A DNA stretch of 64,000 nucleotides from contig NC_072795.1 in the NCBI RefSeq assembly GCF_028583425.1, positions 67,036,001 to 67,100,000 on the forward strand. The letters are read 5' to 3'. The notes beneath the pieces are model-generated. The model did no database searches and was not told the origin of the DNA. It was given only the letters and a program-made list of their open reading frames with translations. Shown here piece after piece: positions 32,616-43,804 of this stretch (positions within the stretch are counted from its first letter, which is position 1; each line of letters opens with the position of its first letter). The position numbers and the translations under genes were made by a program. The stretch comes from Eublepharis macularius (Eukaryota; Chordata; Lepidosauria; Squamata; Eublepharidae).

Positions 32616-34180
32616 TTAAGAAGCAGAGCAGGCATGACTACTGCTCACTGATCTCCCTGCAGCCTATCGGGCCTCCCAGTGGTAACTTGCCAGGCCTCCA
32701 TAATATCTGGAACAAGCCCTGCTTATGGCCATGAAACCTTGCCATCAATGCTGCATGTGTTGGAGAGAATGAACGGGGGAAGACTGAAAATGGAAAGGAA
32801 TGAGAAAGATGGACAGCACAGAGAGAAGGTGGTCCACAAATGCCTGTTGATGGTGGTGAGTAATGTGGGTGAAGGAAAATACATCAGCCAAGATCCCAGC
32901 CTCTTAATTGTGCAGTATCAGAGGCAAAATTATTACACATTCTCCTTTTTGCCAAGCAGTGGAACATTTCAGGGGCAGTGTTCAAGTCTCCAGTACCATC
33001 ATCCAAAGGGAAGTATGCCATCTCTGTAATAGCTACAGAGTTACAGTCAGAGCAGGGCAAAGCCAATACACTCCTATGAACAGACAGCACAGTAGCTACT
33101 TCTGCTTCTAAAGAGATGTTCCAGCCAGCTCTCAATTCCTCTCTATCAACAAACTGCTATCTTTGCTGTCCAGCTCCACTGTTCAGCTAGAAAGGTGCCA
33201 TCTTCACCAAGCTCCAGTGGGTGGTGCAAGTGCTCGAGAACTACCTTCTAACCCAAACTGATGAATCAGCAATGACTGTCCTGAGGCATTAAGCAGTTAT
33301 TTACCTACCAGAGAAACTATGTACCAGCAGCTATAAAAATATGGCTGAGGATCCAGACATATTCAGCCGAGGATCCACAGCCAAATCTGCAGGGGGGAGG
33401 GGCATGCGGCTTTACTAAAGCAGGCAGCTGGCTATGTTACCCACTGAGGAACTCCATGTGAAAGCTAACTAGTGGGATACATCAAGCCCATAAACCCGTA
33501 TCACTTTCTCCTGTTGTCACTGCCCAGTCATGGTAGCTGATGGCATCAGTGTCCCAACTTCCACTTACACAAATACATTGGAATTTGATGATATACTGAC
33601 TAGAAGGAGAGAATAATATTTTCTTCTAGCATGCTGGCCACAATCAAGATGCTTCACCAGGAGAAACTATTGGCCACATGCAGAAGAATGCGTACAGTTC
33701 AGCCTACAGGTGGTGGCACTGGTAACATCTAGAAATTATTTCCTTGTGTTAAATTATTTGTGTTGTTTTCCTGGTTCTAGCCCAGCTTGTCCACATTTGT
33801 AATGCTAGTAAGCATTCACAAGCATCCTGCTAGTAGAAAGCGAGCACAGCAGTTATTTTCCCATCTGTTGTATGAAGTGAAGCAATTCACACTTCTAAAT
33901 GTGAGGTCTGTACCTGTGAAGTATCCATGCAAGGAACAGATGCTGAAGCGGCAAAAGGAATCATACAATCTACTCTTACCCTACACTTAACACTGCTGTA
34001 TAGCCACTCAGTAGTTATGTGATACAGAACTCCCTAGAGAATTGTAAAAAGAAGAAACACACGTTTCTTTACAATTTATAAGTTTGGATTCCTACCCTCG
34101 CAGCTAATTATCCCTTCAGCAGACACCCACATAACCTTTGTGCCTTGTGCAACAGATTCATATACCACACAACCATTTCA
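32616..34180. other. Gene-free stretch
   Basis: Unique intergenic DNA. The frame at 32679-33029 (116 codons, plus) has no recognisable domain or splice context and is not called. Confidence 0.45.
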
Positions 34181-34428
34181 AACCAATTTGCTATAGAGAT
34201 TAAGAGCAGCAGGACTCTAATCTGGAGAACTGGGTTTAATTTCCCACTCCTCCGCTTGAAGTCAGCTGGGTGACCTTGGTTCAGTCCAAGCTTCTTGGAG
34301 TTCTCTCAGCCCCACTCATCTCACAGGGTGATTGTCATGAGGATTACAATAACACACTTTGTAAACCGCTCTGTGTGGGCTAAAAGTTGCCCTGAAGGGT
34401 AGTATATAAATGAATTGTTATTGTTATC
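34181..34428 (+). mobile_element. tRNA-derived squamate SINE (copy 3)
   Basis: Head ACCAATTTGCTATAGAGATT, then GCAGCAGGACTCTAATCTGG, GTCAGCTGGGTGACCTTGG, CACAGGGTGATTGTCATGAG and tail GGGTAGTATATAAATGAATT with TTATTGTTAT. More diverged than the other copies. Confidence 0.87.
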
Positions 34429-35804
34429 AAAGGCATGCATATAAATGGTTTCAATAATAAAGCTTGGATTGATTGACAGTGTTTTTTTCTAGACTTCAGA
34501 AAATGCATCACTGAAAGTTCTTACCAAAATACTTTTCAGACGCTTTGATATTGTCATGCAATGCAAATAAATGCACTGTGCAGACTAAGGTGGAAAGGGG
34601 AGAGAGAGAGCAAAAAGAGATTAAAGAACCACAAGATCAACTGCATACAGACAGAAGCACTGTATGGCAGCTAAATAAACCAAGCAGATAAATTACACAG
34701 TTAGAGGAATGGCTACCAGAAACAAGTTTGAAACCATAGTTTAACAAAGGAATAATTAACCAAACAAGCCACAGCATGCAAGAAGCCTTATTTTAAGCAG
34801 AAGGAAACAAAAGAATAAGATCCAATCTCACAAAAAACTTGAGGCCTGCAGTCAAAAGTTTTGGCTGACAGATACCTAGGTTCACAGCAACATTTTTCCC
34901 TCCCCAGAAAGACTGTCTTTCATAAAAGTCTCAGCTATGTTGATTTCACCCCATAATGATCCTAAGCTTCAAGTATACATTACACTTTTTTGATCATTGA
35001 GAAGTTCCAGGGGTAGCATTTATCTGGATTGGTTTCCTTTGGAGAAAAGAGCACTTGCGTTGTATATGCCTCCATTTATGCCTTTCTTTTTTAACAAATG
35101 TATTAGAACGACGATGCACTCCTACAGGACAGCACATTCTCTACCCCATAAGCAATCCCCTGCAGTCCTACATCCCCAGGATGCTTCAGCCAACTCATCG
35201 TACTATCTTTGCCTCTGCAAAGCAGGACACATACCTACCTCTCCCTGCAGCTAAGAGGGTAATCACCTCTTGGGCACCTGGTCAGACCTGTTTGTCGCAG
35301 TAAAGGCTCACTAAGGAGATACCTATAACTGTAGAGGTGCATTATCATTCCTTTTGTGGTGCAGGATACGATGATGCACAATAATCCATTCAAGTCTAAC
35401 AGTAATTCCCTCCTTCCTTCTTACTGACCTCTGTCACCCCTCCTCCCTTTTACCCATCTCTCTCCACCCCATAATGCAACTGCTATTAAGCCACAAATAC
35501 AGGATAGTACAAAGTATTAATCGATTAATTAAGAATATGCAGCATATTTTAAGAAAACGGTTGCTCTCTAGAAAGTTTCCCTTGAACCAGAACAGGAGTA
35601 TAAAATTTATAGATATAAGCACTGTGATGATCACTAATAAGTCAAACTGCAGCCTACATGCAACTTGTATCAGAGAGACCTCACTGAAATTTGTGAGGCT
35701 GCTCAAGTGAATTGCACTGATGGTCATCTCTTCCCATAAGGTTTGAAGGAAAGCCTTTTCAGCTTATGCTCAAGGCATCTCTCAAATCAGTGAGAATTAA
35801 ACGT
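34429..35804. other. Gene-free stretch
   Basis: Unique DNA. No exon or RNA gene recognised. Confidence 0.45.
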
Positions 35805-36240
35805 TATTTATTTGTGTTAATTTATATTCTACTTTTGTCACTGGGACTCAAGGCATATTACACAGTGTAAGTCAAGATGGAACAACCAATAACCAATGCA
35901 ATAGGATTTGGATTGCAAAAATGTGAAAACAGAGCATACGTATTAACATGATACAATTAGACAATGTGAAAATTACATAGCAGCATCCTATTTACAGCAA
36001 CAGGCAATATGAACTATACAGAGTGGTGTAAACCATTTGTTAAAAAAATTGTTATAGTACAGCCCTGTTACCTATGTAGAAAAGCCCTTTTGAATAATTC
36101 AGTTCATATAAAGCCAGAAAAATGAAAGCCTTCCTGACCTCATCAGGCAGGCCATGTTTAAGATTGATTTCTGCAAGTATCGTACCTATCTAGGAAGACA
36201 GATTATAATGAAAATACGCAGAGGAACATCCTGCTGCTTC
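35805..36240 (-). mobile_element. Old L2/CR1-type LINE 3' fragment
   Basis: TTTATATTCTACTTTTGTCA, GGGACTCAAGGCATATTACA, ATAACCAATGCAATAGGATT and GAAAAGCCCTTTTGAATAAT, then CTTCCTGACCTCATCAGGCA, follow the order of a squamate LINE 3' UTR in reverse. Strongly diverged, non-coding. Confidence 0.5.
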
Positions 36241-36429
36241 CCCCCCTCACCTTTATATAAAACTATACCCATTTAATTTTTTAAAACTTTTCTTACTCTG
36301 GCTAGCCTTTTATAAATAGCAGTTAAAACATGCAACTTGACTCTAAAAAAATTACATGCCTTTTAGAATTGCCATTGACTAAACAAAAAGAAACAGCATG
36401 CTTAAAACATTTAGCTGACATTAGCCAGT

Positions 36430-36840
36430 GCTGGTTATTTATTAGTTAAAATAGTTATACCACCACATTTTCACTTGTAGCTCAAATAGCTTACAATCCC
36501 AAAACATAATAAAAACCACTCCATAACCCACCCCAAAGAAACCCTGCTCCTATTAAAAGCCATAGCAAATACCCCAACCTTATAGCACCTCTTTACAGCA
36601 TCCATGAATAGCATAACAAGATGGAAATGAGAGATATTAGGCAACAGTAACACCCATTTTCAGATTCACACATCCTAGGCCATAAAGAACTTTAAAAACT
36701 GTAACTAATACCCTGAATACCCAGGAGTATCAATTTTAACCCAATCTGTATCTTTAACAATTACATCACTGATAGATCCAACATACTAGCTGCATAACAG
36801 GAAAAGCTACAGGATGAATTTTGGCTTTTGGTAAAGCTAC
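36430..36840 (-). mobile_element. Old LINE 3' fragment
   Basis: TATACCACCACATTTTCACT, CAAATAGCTTACAATCCCAA, CCTAGGCCATAAAGAACTTT and AAAACTGTAACTAATACCCT resemble a LINE 3' UTR/C-terminus read in reverse. Family assignment is uncertain. Confidence 0.4.
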
Positions 36841-38404
36841 TAAAGGTACAGCAAGTTATTTAGACCAAATCAATACTATTCATTAGTCACAACTCACAAA
36901 CCAGATTACAAAACTAAACTCAGCATGCTTCAAGCTAGATAAGAGTAAGTGAACCTCTTTTGGCAATATCTCTGGTTTGTAAGCAATTTACCTTGTACAG
37001 GTGCAAGGGCACCACAAGAAGTTAGAGATAATAGTACAGTATGTATTTACCAATACCTAAAATTACTAATTTATGTATCAGTTTCAACAAAACAGCTGTA
37101 GTACAACTTACCAAACTTTTTTACTGATTCAAAAAAATAATTACCTTCTGTAACCCAATTTTTCTCCCCTTCCAACAAAGAAATACAGTTTCTACTTTGG
37201 CTTCACACTTGAACAACCATAAGTTGTAGCTGCCGCTTTTTCTTGCTCACTGCTTTATAAATTTGGCTAAGTGGCTACCATTAGCTAGTTGCATCAATCA
37301 CTATGTTAAACACCTGAGATAAGTTAACTATCCTGGATGTATTATTATGCAAAGAAGGCACCAATGAATATGTAAGTAATATATAAAGGCAGAGAGAGAA
37401 TTCTAGGATCTCACTAGCCTAGGAGTCTTATGCGACTTTTAATTCCTTTGAATCCTTCTACATTGCACGTCCAGACTTTATATGTCATGTTATCACACCA
37501 GCTATATTAGCATGAATTCCAGTAAATAAAGTCCTTTTCTTGTAAGGGAAACTCACACTGAGACCAGGACATATTTGCAAGAATTAGGGATAAATATGAA
37601 GGGGAACATAATAACCATCTTTCTGTGACTGACTCATTTATGATTCTGATTTCTCAAGAAGACTTGCTAAAAGAATGATTATTTCCTTCATCCGGTCTCA
37701 CATTCTTTTTAGACTATTCTGGTTTTGAGGCATAGTCTTGTTGCCTTAAGAAATAGGATCTCATCAGAATGCCACTCAGATTCTATAGCAACCTTTGTGA
37801 ACAGTAACTCGGGCAACACTCAGCAACCCCAACAGAGCCCAATCAAGTATACAAACTAGAATATGCAGAAGATTAAATATACCGATCCAGGATCTGATTA
37901 ATGTATTTTGATTTTTAGGAGTATTTAAAGTTTGAGTTTTCTAGCGTATGTATTTGAGGGTTTTTTTGCAGTAAAATTGTGTGAGGTAGAGAAAATGTAA
38001 TGGTTGGATCCCGAGGAACCCTTAATGATTTCTCAATGACACACAAACACGCACATGGCAGCGTTGCAACGGAACCTATACAAATCAAACAGATATTCGA
38101 TCCTACTTGATTGTTTTGTATTACACACGCACACAGCCCCCCTGTATCTGTATCCAAATATGTAAGGCAGTCTCCGTGGCTTTTATTACTGAAACTTTGG
38201 TAAGATGCAAAATATTTCAAACTTACGTACATCTTTTTTTTAAAATTCGCTACAACGTATTACTAGTAAAGACTGAAAGAAGGAAACAAGGCACGACGAC
38301 GAGAATCAAGCCAACGAGCCTCAGCAGAAGTGGGAAGACTTCTCCAGCTCCTCCAATTCCCCCGTTCCCACAAAAAGCAGGGCACAAGAACTGGCTACTT
38401 TCAG
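36841..38404. other. Gene-free stretch upstream of the MFSD13A promoter
   Basis: AT-rich unique DNA. The plus frame at 38107-38412 is not convincing as coding. No exon could be assigned to C10orf95 here, although its unseen first exon may lie somewhere between 20.5 and 38.6 kb. Confidence 0.4.
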
Positions 38405-38602
38405 GTGGGTAGCCCTCTTGCAAGAGTTGAGTCTCGTAGCGCCTTAGAGACCGAGATTTTCGGGGTATAAACGCTTTCCAATGAGACCAAGCTCCCTTCG
38501 TCAAATACAAGAATTGACCAGCAGGAGTCCAGTAGAACCTATAAGACTAATAACATTTGTGGTAGGGTATGAGCTTTCGTGAGTCACAGCTCGCTCGTTC
38601 AG
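38405..38602 (-). mobile_element. Two adjacent Penelope-like terminal repeats abutting the MFSD13A promoter
   Basis: On the minus strand there are two units in the same orientation. One reads TTGACGAAGGGAGCTTGG, GGAAAGCGTTTATACCCC and CGGTCTCTAAGGCGCTACGA (about 38410-38508). The other reads GCGAGCTGTGACTCACGAAA, GCTCATACCCTACCACAAAT and CTTATAGGTTCTACTGGACT (about 38528-38602). Both have the hairpin plus GAAA arrangement of a hammerhead-like core. Confidence 0.6.
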
Positions 38603-38860
38603 CGGCCAGTTACTGTAACTTCCGCCAGTGCCTGCATCCAAGATGGTATCGCAAGAAAGATGCGTTCAGTGTCAAAAATGGCCGCCCAGTGGGCGTCACT
38701 TGACGCTGTGTGGGAGGGTGAGCCAGTGGAAGTCTCAGTACGGCTGCGCCTTCGGATAATGAAAAGGCTGAAGCTGAGCCGGGGATTACAGGTAAGAAAC
38801 GTTGAGAGGGTGGTGCGCGTGCGGGGGCTCCCGCCTAACCTTTCTTTCTGGTTATCTTCT
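38603..38860 (+). promoter_or_regulatory. MFSD13A: CpG-rich candidate promoter of MFSD13A
   Basis: The only clearly CpG-rich, repeat-free patch upstream of MFSD13A. It contains two YY1-type motifs (CCAAGATGG at 38638-38646 and AAAATGGCCGCC at 38675-38686) and a GGGCGTCACTTGACGC stretch. No TATA box is evident, as is usual for CpG promoters of broadly expressed genes. It is followed by a consensus splice donor at 38792. It might also drive the minus-strand gene, but no minus-strand exon was identified. Confidence 0.6.
38710..38791 (+). other. MFSD13A: Likely non-coding first exon of MFSD13A (5' UTR)
   Basis: The sequence GGGGATTACAG ends at 38791 and is followed by GTAAGAAACG, an excellent donor. 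The 5' limit is unknown and given approximately. The next exon would be the 5' UTR-plus-start exon at about 43533. Assigned by position and splice signals only. Confidence 0.45.
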
Positions 38861-40292
38861 ACCCATTATAGAGTTGTATTTTGAATCGTTTCTTTCTCTC
38901 TGGGTCTCCTTTTTCATCACCTGCTTCATCATAGAGCTATGCCTCGGCTGAATAGGGTGTCTTCCTGTTGCCTGGTTGAGGAAGAAGGGTTTGTCTCCAT
39001 GGCAGCTTGTTCCTTCACTTCCTCTTGTCTAGTGCCTAGTTTTATTAACGCTGGACTGGAGGCGTCTCTTTTCTAATTATTGACACCCCCCCCTTTATAA
39101 GAGTGGGTCTCTTTCCACACCTTTTAGGCTTCTGTGGAGAGCCTTTGTGGGGAACCGGTGTTTGTACACTCATGCTTTTATAATGTTCTCCAGCTCTTCT
39201 CAGTGTTTTCCACTCGCCCTGATTTCTTTCCAAACCATCGTGTCACCCACTTTTGTATGATAAGCCGTTGCAGGGAACACCCTTTTACCTGGCTATTTGG
39301 AAGAACATCCTAAGAAACTTAAGTGGAAAAATACCACAGTACAGTGACCTAGTTCTAGGGTTCCCTTCCCCCCTTCATGTTTCAAGTACCCTGAAAACAC
39401 ATCAGAATTTTTAAGATAGTGTTGCTATGTTTTTTTTTTCTGTTTTGCAGACTTAAAAACAATAAAATCAAATCCTAGATACATGGCTGAGAGAAAGCAG
39501 TAAGAGTTTTATTATGACTTGTACTTCTCACCATATAATGTTAAGTAGGCAAAACGGGACAGGTCTGTACCCCCTAAGAAGCTTGTAATCTAAAAGAGGC
39601 ACTAGGGGAAACTAGCTAGGAATAGAACTGGAAACAGCATCCTGACTTTTGCATCAGAATGCTGCTTTTTTGAGGTGGGCAACTAGTTACATGCTTAATT
39701 ATTAGTTCACACTGATGCCACACAACAAACAGCACCCCATTATGCCTACTATACTCATTAAATGCAGCAGGTCTGTGAATCTTGGGCAGTGAATCTATGG
39801 GGCTGCCTTTTTCAATTGTATGGAAACATAGCTTCTCAGCAGCTGCTTACAGCGCAAGCTCAAGAATGCTTTGCAGGAAGAAAGCCCCCCCCCCTTAATA
39901 AACCTGAGTGGGATTCTGGGTAGACTTGCTTAGGGTTGTTATCAGATACATTTTGACTAGTGGGTTTCATAGGTTTAAAAGGCTGCTCTTTAATATTAGA
40001 CAAAAATGACTTTACTTTCTTGCATGAGGAAGTGTTTACAAATCTGCTAAAGTACGTCATGTGACATTACTGAGATGTGAGGAGAACTTCCTATTGGTTT
40101 CAGTTTGGGACATCTCTTAGCAAATCCTTCATGGAACAATTTATGATTTGCAACAGCAGTACTTTTAAATTGTAGTATCAAGGCAGCTAATGTATGAAAA
40201 ATCCAGTTGCCCATAATCCCTTGTAAATACATATCTGGAAAGATATTTGTCTCCCATCTTTAGCTAATAAATAATCAGTTCTTGCATTCTGA

Positions 40293-40293
<1 letters not shown>
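38861..40293. other. First intron, unique part
   Basis: No exon or recognisable repeat; C- and T-runs occur near 39089, 39429 and 39887. Confidence 0.45.

Positions 40294-40338
<45 letters not shown>
40294..40338. repeat. (CT)n microsatellite
   Basis: About 45 bp of uninterrupted CT dinucleotide in the presumed first intron of MFSD13A. Confidence 0.97.
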
Positions 40339-40339
<1 letters not shown>

Positions 40340-41599
40340 GTACTGCTCATATGGCTATTGTCTTAAGAAGAAATTAAAATTGGAAGAACCTTATTTGGTA
40401 CCATGTCTCTGATATTTAATTATTGCCCCTATGTATTTTGCCCAAGTTTCAAAATTTCAATAATTTTTATATTCTTTTTTCAACTTCAAAATACTTGGCA
40501 ATACCTTTGTTCTGTTCAATTTTTTAAACTGTCTTTAAAGTCTTTTAATTGATCTATTTTTACTTGACCTTGAATTAGTTTTTTAAAACTAATTTTAGTA
40601 AACCCATTCAAGACATGACATTACAATTATATATATATATGTAAGTTCTCCCAGGAATGAGTACCTGTCAGAATATCCCAGAGATGCAATATAGAGATGT
40701 TGTTTTCAGTTTTTGTTTTTTTTGTTTTTAGTGATGCTACCAGCTAATGCCTTCAGGTTAAAACAGTGACCTTACAGATGTACCAGTGGAACTGCTGCAA
40801 GAATTTTCTTCTCAGTGTGTCTTCTCTACAAGGTAGTGTAGCTCAATCATTACATGTTCGTTGATTTCTTTAGATATGAATGAGCTGTTGAAAGGAGGCT
40901 CAACATCAGTGTTGGCTGGGGTTACTTGAGATGAGCAGAAATTGTCTTCAAGTTACAATGTGAGACCAACCTGTGTATGTGTTCATTTGCTGTATAGTTC
41001 TGGAGAATGTGTATAGTGCTACTTGTTTTCTAAGAAGGGATACCCACCTATATGTGCTGTCTTCAAAATAAAGAGAGACTGGCTTTGAAGGCTTCCTCTG
41101 GTGTGCATCCAGTCTCTGTTTTGCGGGGAGAGAAGAATGGTGAGACTCCCACATGCTAGTTTTAGAGTAGACCTATATATAATAGGGAAACATTTGGAGA
41201 GAGATTCCTCAACTAGATGGTTCTCTCTTCCTAGCAGAGGGATCAAAAGAAAAACAGAATCTTACTCTGCAGGGTTTGCCTAACTGGACAAATGTGGCAG
41301 AGCTAGTTTTGATTTTTTGTCTCCCTCTTTCTTTACTCCTTAGAAGAATGTCAGTCCAGGCAGGGCCATTACCATCACCTGAGCTAATGAGCAAGACCTC
41401 TAGGCCCTGTGAGAGACAGTGCTTAGTCTCTGAGTACTGAACTTCTTTTGCCTTCCCAATGTTAAAGTCTTTATCTTTAGGTGAGAGAAGGGGAAGGCTT
41501 TCATGAGTGCTTTGAGAAATAGCACTCTTCTAATGGCATCTGATACTTCCTGTGTGTGTAAAAGGGGGAGAGTTATTTGTATGTAATAACTTTTGATGA
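40339..41599. other. First intron, unique part
   Basis: AT-rich intronic sequence with a short (AT)n run near 40631. Small frames on both strands around 41000-41390 have no recognisable product. Confidence 0.45.
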
Positions 41600-41836
41600 T
41601 AACATTTGATTTATATACTGCCCTTCAGGACAATTTAACACCCACTCAAAGCGGTTTACAAAGTATGTTATTATTATCCCCACAACAATCACCCTGTGAG
41701 GTGGGTGGGGCTGAGAGAGCTCCGGAGAGCTGGGACTGACCCATGGTCACCCAGCTGACTTCAAGTGGAGGAGTGGGGAATCAAACCCGGTTCTCCAGAT
41801 TAGAGTCCCGCTGCTCTTAACTACTACACCAGACTG
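41600..41836 (-). mobile_element. tRNA-derived squamate SINE (copy 4)
   Basis: On the minus strand: head CAGTCTGGTGTAGTAGTTAA, GAGCAGCGGGACTCTAATCT, B-box-like GGTTTGATTCC, body CAGCTGGGTGACCATGGGTC, and tail CCTGAAGGGCAGTATATAAA. It lies in the first intron of MFSD13A in antisense orientation. Confidence 0.9.
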
Positions 41837-42511
41837 TACTGAAAATGCCTCCACGTTCTTCAAACAACCTTTTCCCCCCAAAAGTTTTATTTTATTTATT
41901 CATTCTAAGCCTTCAGGAACAACAAGCACAAGGAATGAGCCTTGCTTTTAAAAGGGAAGTGAGGGGAAATGTTGGCCCTAAGATTATTGCAGGTGCTGAG
42001 AACTAGTATGGGTTAGTTAATATTTTGAAATCAGTTGAGGCTCGAGACTAAACTTCTATTGTGTCTTGTGCTAGTGAGCTACATACAAATGTGCACCTCA
42101 ATATGTTTATATCTTAATAACATGGGTATGTGCCAGCTCTTTGGGGCACACGTCCTTTCAGTCTCACTATGCGTATTCTCTCAAATACACACAATGCCCA
42201 TTGAAGTGCCCAAGGCCAGAGGAAGTGCCCAAGGCTATCTCATTATCTCTCCTCACCACCAGCCCTCAAGCTCCTTGAGAAGCAAACAGGAAATATCTCT
42301 CTTCTTACTTGCTGTAGTAGCTTAGCTTTTTGATATGATTTACTTGTAAGCTGCCAAAGAAGGGTTTAGAGGATCAGCATATCTGCCTCTACGTCAATCA
42401 GCAATCTTGAATCAGACTTTGTCCATAACATTTTGAAACAACTCTAGTCAACATGCCCATGGATGTGGCACCCAACCAAAAACATGCTGAAGTTGAATTA
42501 ATAGGGAGTCC

Positions 42512-42640
42512 TGTTTCAGATAGGTAGCCATGTTGGTCTGCAATAGAACAACAGGATTTGAGTCCAGTGGCACCTTAGAGACCAGCAATATTTTCAAGGT
42601 AAAAGCTTAAAGAGTTAAAGCTCCCTGCTTCAGACAGGCA
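42512..42640 (-). mobile_element. Penelope-like terminal repeat fragment
   Basis: Plus-strand reading: GATAGGTAGCCATGTTGGTC, TTTGAGTCCAGTGGCACCTT, AGAGACCAGCAATATTTTCA and AAGCTCCCTGCTTCAGACAG. This is the reverse of the family sequence seen at 24716. Confidence 0.6.
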
Positions 42641-43532
42641 GTTCTGCAAGTTGCAAAGACTGCATGGGAATGCCTAGGAGAATTGAGATGCCATACTTGC
42701 TGCCCTTGAGGGCACTGTTAAACGGGGGGTGGGGGTGGGGGGGATGGAATGGGACACCAGTGATGTGTGCAAAGTGAAGATTGAAGAGGAGCTGTGTTAA
42801 GCATATGCAGTAGTGTCAGAGAGGTAGGAGTCAGATAGATACAGTATAGGTTTGGAGGAGTGGCATATTAAAGATTTAGTAAATTTAGAAGGAGGGCGTT
42901 ACCATGAGAAACTGCTGTAGGCATATGGTGTGCCTTATGTAATCTCTAGTGCTGGAACTTATATATGTTTGAGTAAGCAGCATGAAACAAGTAAAAAAAG
43001 CAAACTATTGTAATCTGACAAAAGAAGTTTTTCTTAGCTTCTTGGTATCTTAAAAACAGAAGCCTATGTGCTACAATTGAGCTCTAGATAATAAAGGGGG
43101 AGGAGCTACATTTCTTTGGAGGGATTTGCCATTTGAAAAACTATTCATTGGAAAGTGCCCCTGTCTTGGGATGAGACATACTGACTTTATGGAACTGGAT
43201 GCTTTGGGATGTGTCTATATATAATATTGTTCATCTATTTCAGCAGGCAATTAAACACGCCTTATAATAATGTACTAAGTACTTCTCCATGTAAACAAAG
43301 ATATCTTGGAGAGCTCTGAGTCTGGTCAGAAGGCTGTTGCCATATGATGCCTTGACTTAACAAAGGTACTTTACCACCCTAAGATAGCCTGAGCCTTTCC
43401 AATCCAATTATCAGTCTCCTTTTTGAACTACAGAACTCTCTGCAGTTGTACTTCTTATTGCAGGCTAAATGGATTTGTTAATTTGGAAGAAAAATGCATG
43501 TAAACTGCTTGATTCTGTTACCTTTCTGACAG

Positions 43533-43639
43533 GAATAATGATGGTTTTGACTGAACAGCGAAACAGTAGATGCTGGAGGGAGAGGCCCCATTGGAACTGG
43601 AGGTGATGAGAGCAACCAAAGGACTCTGAGAGAACCACC
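43533..43639 (+). other. MFSD13A: 5' UTR portion of the MFSD13A start exon
   Basis: Acceptor-like TACCTTTCTGACAG ends at 43532. The exon then runs to the start codon, which has a strong Kozak context (ACCACCATGG). The acceptor choice is inferred. Confidence 0.55.
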
Positions 43640-43804
43640 ATGGCTTCCCAACTCTTGGCTTGTCTCTCCAGCTTGCCCATTGCAGTGGTCTATGGGTCCT
43701 TATCGCTCTTCATTTCCATTTTGCACAATGTGTTTCTCCTCTACTATGTGGACACCTTTGTTTCTGTTTACAAGATTGATAAACTTTCCTTTTGGATTGG
43801 GGAG
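43640..43804 (+). CDS. MFSD13A: MFSD13A coding exon 1 (residues 1-55)
   Basis: Start codon in ACCACCATGG. Encodes the first transmembrane helix and the [13 protein letters not shown] segment. The frame stays open past the donor (GAG|GTAGGT) for only five more codons. Ends in phase 0. Confidence 0.96.
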
